DNA of 64,000 nucleotides. It comes from Cerrena zonata. Taxonomy: Eukaryota > Basidiomycota > Agaricomycetes > Polyporales > Cerrenaceae. How positions within the stretch are numbered: the stretch's first letter is position 1; each line of letters opens with the position of its first letter. Where the stretch lies: assembly GCA_038087015.1 (NCBI GenBank), contig JASBNA010000062.1, forward strand, positions 62,001-126,000, read 5' to 3'. Under the pieces are notes generated by a model. It worked only from the letters and a program-made list of their open reading frames with translations. It was not told the DNA's origin and ran no database searches. A program made the position numbers and the translations under genes. Shown here in pieces: positions 61,779-64,000 of the stretch.

Positions 61779-63237
61779 ACTAAGGAAATGGGACTGAAGG
61801 TTGTAGGGTCTTAACAAGGTATCTGATGCGCCTGGGGCTTAAATACCATTTCTTGGACTACTTTCTTGAGTTTCCTATAATTTGGGTCTCAAACGTACTT
61901 GAACCCCATGCAAGCCATGTGTATAATGCATGTTTCATCCCAATTTGATTCTTGCGGGTTGAGGTAATAGCATAGCGAGGCAATGAGGACAAAGTTCATG
62001 TTGGGGGGGAGAGAGAGAGAGAGAGAGAGAGATGCTTAGAACATGTATTGATATAATAATAGGTCCACAAGATTTGAAGTTGGTGTGCATGAGACCACGG
62101 TAGCACACGGTCAGTTAAAACGTTGTCCATCGTCGATGATTTTGTTACCAATACTACAGCGCCGCATTGGCGTGAGATTGCGGAACTAACAAATGACTTT
62201 CAATATTTGTCACCGAACAGCATTGGTACAAAAAATAGAGAAATCGTACCATAATGAACATACAATATACCTGCTGCATGTCGCTAGGAGTTCTTGGTGC
62301 ATGCAAAATGCTGTCGATATAACATATAATACGGGATTACAAAAGCATTAGTCTTCGCGTAGCAAGAAGTGAGAAGTAAATGAGCAATACTATTGAACGA
62401 AGGACAATGCATCTCACCTTTGATAGCAACCGTTCGCAAATTACGATCGAATAGATCGATGCATATAGTCACTGGCTAGTTACTAGTATACCTGAGATAT
62501 AACTCAGTTGTCATATCACTTCCATTAAGAGATATGCATGAGCATTGTACCTGGGCAACCAGTTTGAGTTCATTGCTATACATCTGCGACTATCTTGACT
62601 ATAAGCATCAAAGCGAGCACTCTAGGAGACAACTTGAATCGGTGATTGAATCTATAAATGAGAGGAATAGCATGCTAGAACTGTCCTCTATTAAGTGACA
62701 AACATTCGCGAGAGGTAGAGCTATGAGTTGAGGTGAATGATGGACAAGAGAGGTAGAACGATAGGGATACAACTCAATTTGAGGTCGCCGAATTGCAAAG
62801 TTGCCGGTCAAACAGTGGCTTTGAGCGGCTCAAGCCGAAACCGAACCGAACCAGCTTAAGCCGAGCCGTGTACAACACTAGCCTTCAGCCAAAATCGCGA
62901 CCAATTTGCCCAGCCCGCTCGCAAGCTCGCGCCTTTCCAAACTCCGAAAACCCAAAAAGGAAGGCGGGCCTGGCTCGCGAGTGGGATGGTTTTACGAGCC
63001 TACAGTTGTCCAGTCGTAAAGAGCAGAGGCTATACATTTACAGTCCGAAAAGCAGAGGCCTGACATACTTACCGCTGTCACAACATCTCACTGTCATGAC
63101 GCTGTGACAGCATTGTGACGAACTTCGATCGTTTTCGATTTCATCCGATGTAGTACTCAAGCGCCCAAATTACAGCTCTCCTCACATCTTCTCCGACCTC
63201 ACCTTAACGACAGATAATAAACTTGCTGCTTGTCCCC
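61779..63237. other. hAT 5' flank, (GA)n tract, promoter region of the next gene
   Basis: Between the transposase start and the element end (62,880) there is no gene. A (GA)n tract lies at 62,009-62,032. GC-rich sequence with ggctc/gagcc words at 62,815-62,960 is typical of the element end and its flank. From 62,881 to 63,237 lies the presumed upstream region of the 63,238 gene; no clear TATA box was identified. Confidence 0.45.
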
Positions 63238-64000
63238 ATGTCTTCAGTACACACACGTAAAACGGCTAGTGCCATGCTCCAACAAGCTAAAAAGATCGCG
63301 ACAAAGCGTCGCAAGGAAAAGGAGACAATGGAAAAAGGTCGATTAGTTGCTTGTATTACCAGGTGATGATGTTAATCCCTTTGCGCAGATATGAAGAATA
63401 TCTACAGCCAAATGGCTAATGCAGCTGTGGAGAGCTGTATCCGTCCAGCGGTATATAATGCCTATGACCTCTACAATTTTGCTTTCGAGCATAATGTCGC
63501 AACTCCTTGTACACCAGAAGAGCTAAACCTCCCTCTCATATGGATATACTGTATGGTGGATTCTGCGGAGACCGAAGATGACTGGATCAAGAGACGGCAT
63601 CATAAATCTGGACTTTCCAGAGATGATTTTATCTATCTTTCCCCTTACTATCCTTCATCTGATTCCATGTCACTTGATCAGGCACAATTCATACCTAGAC
63701 GCACTTACGAAGTAATGGAAGCAGTCGTAAATGCCAGCAACAACGTGGCTATCATTCATGCTTCTTTGGAGCATGTCAGCTCTCCTGTCAACGACGAGGA
63801 TGCCCAACAAATTAGGGTCCTTGGATGGTATTTTCACCAGATCGTTGATTTCTGCATGTATGCCTGCCATTTTGCTTGGCTATCTGGTACGATGACACCA
63901 ACATTTGTACCTTTCGATTTGTATGAATACATGGACCTCTGCTATCGTGCCAACACCCATCTCGGCCCTGCACTCCAGAAGATCGGATATCAGGATCGTT
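63238..64000 (+). CDS. Hypothetical gene, 3' end beyond window
   Basis: The ATG at 63,238 begins a short basic exon (SSVHTRKTASAMLQQAKKIA, then Lys/Arg/Glu-rich). After a probable 51-nt intron (about 63,341-63,391, ending TTTGCGCAG), the frame stays open to the window edge, some 200 codons. The second exon includes VESCIRPAVYNAYDLYNFAF, ELNLPLIWIYCMVDSAETED and DLCYRANTHLGPALQKIGYQ; it appears helical and soluble. The donor (GTCGAT) is unusual, so the intron limits are uncertain. Not recognised; possibly a lineage-specific Agaricomycete protein. Confidence 0.5.

Larger units (their letters stand above)
56074..62880 (-). mobile_element. hAT element candidate, 6.8 kb, carrying a histidine kinase fragment
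   Basis: The low-coordinate end begins CAGTGTTGCTCCGGCTCGGC at 56,074. The high-coordinate end, read inward on the minus strand from 62,880, begins TAGTGTTGTACACGGCTCGG. The two agree over about 20 bp, and the C/T difference at the first base recalls Ac. Both ends run into GGCTCGG/CGGCTTG-rich subterminal sequence. Between them lie a hAT transposase (58,193-61,778) and a kinase gene fragment (56,374-57,924), both on the minus strand. An 8-bp target duplication was not found (flanks aaaacgac and gccttcag), so the ends may belong to different copies. Confidence 0.55.

Noticed and set aside
56066..62888. 8-bp target duplication for the hAT element
   Set aside because: Flanks aaaacgac and gccttcag do not match; reported as not found.

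Overview
The window looks like a transposon-rich stretch of a basidiomycete nuclear genome, most likely an Agaricomycete. Supporting evidence: short spliceosomal introns of about 46-72 nt with GT..AG ends, an F-box/LRR-type gene, a CCCH finger gene, an alpha-type protein kinase relative, and transposon families typical of this class (KDZ, Helitron with a DUF6570-like block, CACTA/Plavaka-type Tnp2, BED-finger hAT, Tad1-type LINE). No rRNA, tRNA, CRISPR array or telomere repeat was recognised. Family names come from motif recognition by eye; no database search was run.

Layout. 0-0.9 kb: end of a CCCH zinc finger gene. 2-3.3 kb: decayed retroelement-like coding sequence on the minus strand. 6.0-11.5 kb: an apparently intact seven-exon gene (minus strand, 1,731 codons) joining C2H2/OrsD-type fingers to a RecQ-like helicase. 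14.9-15.5 kb: a small hypothetical gene. 16.5-18.5 kb: a 5'-truncated KDZ transposase. 18.8-20.65 kb: a broken alpha-kinase gene holding a TA-flanked MITE. 22.2-23.5 kb: a diverged inverted-repeat element. 23.9-25.5 kb: an intact F-box gene.

27.9-29.2 kb: a degenerate intron-bearing copy of the mitochondrial ATP synthase beta gene. 30.6-33.1 kb: an unknown multi-exon gene. 33.6-35.6 kb: the front part of a Helitron Rep/helicase. 36.8 kb: a 219-bp MITE. 38.8-41.1 kb: a broken Tnp2 transposase, followed by rearranged cyclin pseudogene pieces and direct repeats to about 44 kb. 44.6-46.3 kb: a conserved-looking hypothetical gene with a nonsense codon. 46.75-47.2 kb: a LINE tail.

48.04-49.29 kb: a 1,258-bp palindrome with arms that match perfectly over 615 bp. 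49.6-49.76 kb: a second copy of the 36.8-kb MITE. 50-51.9 kb: a Tad1-type LINE with reverse transcriptase, RNase H and zinc knuckle. 52.6-55.3 kb: an intact 894-codon gene of unknown function. 56.07-62.88 kb: a BED-finger hAT element whose ends enclose both a transposase and a spliceable 5' fragment of a group III (Nik1-like) histidine kinase. 63.2-64 kb: start of a further unknown gene.

There is no operon-like cooperation. The host-type genes (helicase, F-box, unknown 30.6-kb gene, 894-codon gene) sit among decayed mobile elements. The most notable observations are the perfect giant palindrome with a 3-bp repeat at its edges, the kinase fragment inside the hAT element, the intact OrsD-RecQ gene, and the MITE family whose termini each carry their own hairpin.
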